A DNA stretch of 6,662 nucleotides. Source: UBA5399 sp964464145. GTDB taxonomy: Bacteria; Bacillota; Clostridia; Christensenellales; Christensenellaceae. Shown here piece by piece: positions 5,076 to 6,662 of this stretch. The notes beneath the pieces are model-generated. The model did not search any database, was not told the DNA's origin, and saw nothing but the letters and a program-made list of their open reading frames with translations. The DNA lies in contig CAYXFB010000108.1 in assembly GCA_964464145.1 (NCBI GenBank), forward strand, positions 1 through 6,662, read 5' to 3'. A program made the translations under genes and the position numbers. Every line of letters starts with the position of its first letter. The first letter of the stretch is position 1.

Positions 5076-5780
5076 TTAACTCTCAATAACCAAGCCCAGC
5101 ATTGCGCGCTGGTGCGCCAGTGCCGTCAATCGGCGCGCATATATCCCTATGGTTGTTAAAGATAGTCGTATGTTCAGCTTTTCCCGCAAATACTTTTGTA
5201 CGCTTGCATAAGTGAAATTATTTAACAGCATTTCGTCCACCGTCTGCTTTGCCTCCGCTTCAAGCTGGCTAAGCACGCTCTGCTCTCCTTTATACTTTTC
5301 AAATACGTTTGGGCGCCCCCGTCTCCTAGCTACAGGTGATACTGTCTGATGGACTTCCACCTTCGCCGTTTGCGTCCTAACGATCAGCGGCAGTATCTGC
5401 TTCACCGTCTCCGTTACAGCCGCGCTCACAGCCCGCGCTATTATGTTCTCAATATCCCCGCCATATTGCCCGCTCCGCCGAATCTCCGGCAGCACCTCAT
5501 CAAACACCCACCGTTCAAACTTCTCCGCGCTAGGCAGCTTACTCCGCACGATCAGCCGATACAGGTCACCCTCCGGGATGTATTTCATTCTCTGTATACC
5601 ACCCGCCGAAGGGGTGACAGTTTCGGTCACCCCTTTGCAAAACTGCCTAATGGCGCGCTCGGGATTAGTATGCCCTAATATCTTTGCGCACTTTTTAGCC
5701 GGAAAATACGGCTTCCCATCAATCTCTACAACGCCCAGCTCCCCAAACTCACTGTTCCTAAAAATACTTACCTGTTCCAT
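5076..5780 (-). CDS. Bro-N family antirepressor
   Basis: A 234-residue protein. Residues about 3-105 match the Bro-N domain: VVEIDGKPYFPAKKCAKILG, then KGVTETVTPSAGG, YIPEGDLYRLIVRSKLPSA and the closing FDEVLPEIRRSGQYGG. Bro-N proteins of temperate phages act as antirepressors or DNA-binding regulators that counter the prophage repressor. The C-terminal half is a helix around 108-135, a basic patch ARRRGRP (151-157), then an HTH-like region (about 180-217, VDEMLLNNFTYASVQKYLRE and on) typical of the variable second domain of this family. Start ATG 5780 has AAAGGAG 6 bases upstream. It is the second gene of the leftward operon, after the Cro/Ner-like gene, a usual place for an antirepressor. 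A perfect hairpin lies inside its coding sequence (5609-5635). Confidence 0.9.
   Translation of the reverse strand: MEQVSIFRNSEFGELGVVEIDGKPYFPAKKCAKILGHTNPERAIRQFCKGVTETVTPSAGGIQRMKYIPEGDLYRLIVRSKLPSAEKFERWVFDEVLPEIRRSGQYGGDIENIIARAVSAAVTETVKQILPLIVRTQTAKVEVHQTVSPVARRRGRPNVFEKYKGEQSVLSQLEAEAKQTVDEMLLNNFTYASVQKYLREKLNIRLSLTTIGIYARRLTALAHQRAMLGLVIES
5609..5635. repeat. Perfect 10-bp hairpin inside the antirepressor gene
   Basis: AAGGGGTGAC (5609-5618) pairs perfectly with GTCACCCCTT (5626-5635) around the 7-base loop AGTTTCG. It encodes the GVTETVTPS part of the Bro-N domain. It would be a very stable hairpin in the mRNA, with no U-tract. Confidence 0.7.
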
Positions 5781-5800
5781 TTCCGTCTCCTTTCTCTTAT

Positions 5801-5820
5801 CCCCGCCATCGGCGGCGGGG
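5801..5820. other. GC-rich hairpin between the Cro/Ner-like and antirepressor genes
   Basis: CCCCGCC (5801-5807) pairs with GGCGGGG (5814-5820) around ATCGGC. In the operon direction it starts 4 bases after the HTH gene stop and ends 20 bases before the antirepressor start. It is followed by ATAAGAAAGG, not by a U-run, so it is more likely an mRNA stability or processing element or a weak attenuator than an intrinsic terminator. Confidence 0.55.
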
Positions 5821-5824
5821 TGGT

Positions 5825-6016
5825 CTAGCTCGCCTTGTAAAATTTTGTCCAGTCAAACCCTAGCGCATCTGCTATCGCCATCGCCGTATATACCGGCACG
5901 GCATGCTGCCCACGTTCAATTCGCGTGTAATACGGTCTTGATATGTCCGCCATTTTTGCTACTTGAGCCTGTGTTAAATGTCTGTTTTTTCTTATTAAAA
6001 CTAACCACTTGCGCAT
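5825..6016 (-). CDS. Small XRE-family HTH regulator (Cro/Ner-like)
   Basis: A 63-residue protein that is essentially one XRE helix-turn-helix domain: LIRKNRHLTQAQVAKMADIS (7-26), then the recognition segment SRPYYTRIERG (26-36) and IADALGFDWTKFYK at the end. An ATG at 6031 is in frame, but GGAGG (6025-6029) falls inside those first codons and lies 8 bases before ATG 6016, so 6016 is the start. It is the first gene of the leftward operon, transcribed directly from the strong promoter at 6049-6077. Size, position and divergence from the S24 repressor gene match lambda Cro or Mu Ner, which turn down the repressor and early promoters after induction. Its recognition segment resembles that of the neighbouring repressor. 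Confidence 0.9.
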   Translation of the reverse strand: MRKWLVLIRKNRHLTQAQVAKMADISRPYYTRIERGQHAVPVYTAMAIADALGFDWTKFYKAS

Positions 6017-6024
6017 TTCGCTTA

Positions 6025-6029
6025 CCTCC
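6025..6029 (-). promoter_or_regulatory. Ribosome binding site that fixes the Cro/Ner-like start
   Basis: GGAGG on the minus strand with 8 bases to ATG 6016. The upstream in-frame ATG at 6031 has this site inside its own second and third codons and no other site before it. Confidence 0.8.
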
Positions 6030-6043
6030 ATAGTTAATTACAC

Positions 6044-6058
6044 GTACCATTGTAGTAC
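6044..6058. promoter_or_regulatory. Putative operator 1 over the lytic -10 box
   Basis: GTACCATTGTAGTAC: two GTAC half sites separated by 7 bases. It covers the whole -10 box of the leftward promoter (6049-6054), so a bound regulator would block the lytic operon directly. Confidence 0.65.
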
Positions 6059-6077
6059 ATCTAATTAACTTTGTCAA
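6049..6077 (-). promoter_or_regulatory. Strong sigma-A promoter of the leftward (lytic) operon
   Basis: On the minus strand TTGACA (6077-6072) is followed by a 17-base spacer and TACAAT (6054-6049). This is a consensus -35 and a five-of-six -10 at ideal spacing. Transcription would start near 6042 and give a short leader to the Cro/Ner-like start at 6016. Operator 1 covers the -10 box and operator 2 lies just upstream of the -35 box. Confidence 0.85.
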
Positions 6078-6085
6078 CAAAATAG

Positions 6086-6100
6086 GTACTGTTCATGTAC
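6086..6100. promoter_or_regulatory. Putative operator 2 between the divergent promoters
   Basis: GTACTGTTCATGTAC: again GTAC, 7 bases, GTAC. It lies 8 bases behind the lytic -35 box and overlaps the probable -35 region of the repressor promoter, so it could affect both directions. Confidence 0.65.
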
Positions 6101-6118
6101 TTATTTTTGTGTTACAAT
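6090..6118 (+). promoter_or_regulatory. Probable repressor promoter
   Basis: TACAAT (6113-6118) is a good -10 box. The best -35 at 17 bases is TGTTCA (6090-6095), only three of six matches. Transcription would start near 6125, just ahead of the GAGAGG ribosome binding site. A weak -35 fits a regulated or self-activated promoter. Confidence 0.5.
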
Positions 6119-6126
6119 TTGGTACA
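6110..6126. promoter_or_regulatory. Putative operator 3 over the repressor -10 box
   Basis: TGTTACAATTTGGTACA is a 17-base imperfect palindrome (12 of 16 non-central positions symmetric). One half keeps GTAC (6122-6125); the other reads GTTA at the position expected for GTAC. It overlies the -10 box of the rightward promoter and could mediate self-repression or Cro-like shut-off. Confidence 0.55.
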
Positions 6127-6142
6127 TGAGAGGTTTGAAAAA

Positions 6143-6662
6143 ATGCTGAAAGATGTTTTGCGCGCCCTTAGAACCAACGCCGGAAAAACACAGGATGAAA
6201 TTGCTCTCTATTTGAATTTACAAAGGCCCTCCTATACAAGGTACGAGAGTGGTACGAGCAAACCTGATGCCGATACATTAACTTCATTAGCTGATCTCTA
6301 TGGCGTATCAGTTGATTTTCTTTTGGGTAGAGAGAAAAGTAGTATTTCGATTGGCGAAAAAAAATTGCTCAAAGTCTATAAAAAAGCCAGTGACTATGCA
6401 AAAAAAATGGCTCTGTTAATGTTGGAAAGCAGCTCCGGCAGTAACGATATTGATATAGGTACCGTCAAAACATACGACATAGACGAATACAGAGACTATC
6501 CCGCATCGGCAGGCACGGGCAACTATATAGACGATGCTCAAAAAGAAACGCTGCAGCTCAAAAAAGAGCCTCCAAGCGGCGCTTGCTATGTATGCCGCGT
6601 CTCCGGTGATTCCATGCACGGCCTGTATGAGGACGGCGATAGAGTTTTCGTGTCCGTAGAGC
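6143..6662 (+). CDS. LexA/CI-type phage repressor, XRE HTH plus S24 peptidase (partial)
   Basis: Open from ATG 6143 to the window edge (173 codons seen). GAGAGG at 6128-6133 gives a 9-base spacing; the nearby ATG 6126 stops after seven codons. Residues 3-62 form an XRE HTH with recognition segment QRPSYTRYESG (27-37). Residues 68-100 form a linker helix. Residues 121-126 (ASAGTG) hold the Ala123-Gly124 bond expected to be self-cleaved, and VSGDSMHGLYEDGDRVFV (153-170) carries the catalytic Ser157 of the S24/LexA family. The catalytic lysine should lie beyond the window. Such repressors maintain lysogeny and are inactivated by RecA-stimulated self-cleavage after DNA damage. It diverges from the lytic operon across three putative operators and probably regulates both promoters. 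Confidence 0.93.
   Translation, partial: MLKDVLRALRTNAGKTQDEIALYLNLQRPSYTRYESGTSKPDADTLTSLADLYGVSVDFLLGREKSSISIGEKKLLKVYKKASDYAKKMALLMLESSSGSNDIDIGTVKTYDIDEYRDYPASAGTGNYIDDAQKETLQLKKEPPSGACYVCRVSGDSMHGLYEDGDRVFVSVE

Noticed and set aside
5801..5820. Intrinsic terminator after the Cro/Ner-like gene
   Set aside because: The stem is strong but neither strand has a U-tract next to it, and the operon appears to continue.

Overview
The window looks like the early (regulatory and transposition) region of a Mu-like transposable phage or prophage of a gut-type Firmicute. A Clostridia/Oscillospiraceae-like host is my guess. The reasons are strong AGGAGG-type ribosome binding sites, a DDE transposase with MuA-like catalytic spacing, a Bro-N antirepressor, and a divergent switch made of a LexA/S24-type repressor and a small Cro/Ner-like HTH protein. 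The host assignment is an inference; the Mu-type transposase and the S24 repressor are read directly from motifs.

Layout, from right to left along the lytic operon. The repressor gene starts at 6143 on the + strand and runs off the right edge. Between 6017 and 6142 lies a compact switch. A near-perfect sigma-A promoter points left (TTGACA, 17 bp, TACAAT), a weaker promoter points right, and three GTAC-N7-GTAC type sites overlie them. The leftward operon then encodes a Cro/Ner-like HTH protein (5825-6016), a Bro-N antirepressor (5076-5780), an unrecognised helical protein (4602-5051), a small Cys-cluster protein (4282-4515), a 74-residue helical protein (4037-4261), an 89-residue protein (3581-3850), a 205-residue protein with RAMP-like (Cas7/Cas6-like) sequence features (2685-3302), the transposase (481-2454), a small single-pass membrane protein (44-334), and the first seven codons of another gene (1-21).

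The intergenic DNA is unusual. Three nearly identical 60-61 bp repeats (4541-4601, 3961-4020, 2620-2680), all in one orientation, sit between genes and delimit two-gene cassettes. A second family of about 90-100 bp occurs once on each side of the transposase in inverted orientation (69-168 and 2491-2579). Its two copies keep the same predicted stems while the paired bases differ, which suggests a structured nucleic acid. A palindromic AT-rich element with two GC hairpins follows the transposase gene (358-476), and a half copy lies at 2585-2615. Two spacers (3303-3580 and about 3866-3957) are dominated by degenerate GCAAAG-like units and hold no convincing gene.

How it may work together: the S24 repressor holds the leftward operon off, and cleavage at its Ala-Gly site after DNA damage would release it. 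The Cro/Ner-like protein, whose recognition helix resembles that of the repressor, would then act on the same operators, and the operon would deliver the antirepressor, accessory proteins and transposase. In Mu the repressor gene lies next to the left phage end, so the phage terminus probably lies just to the right of this window.
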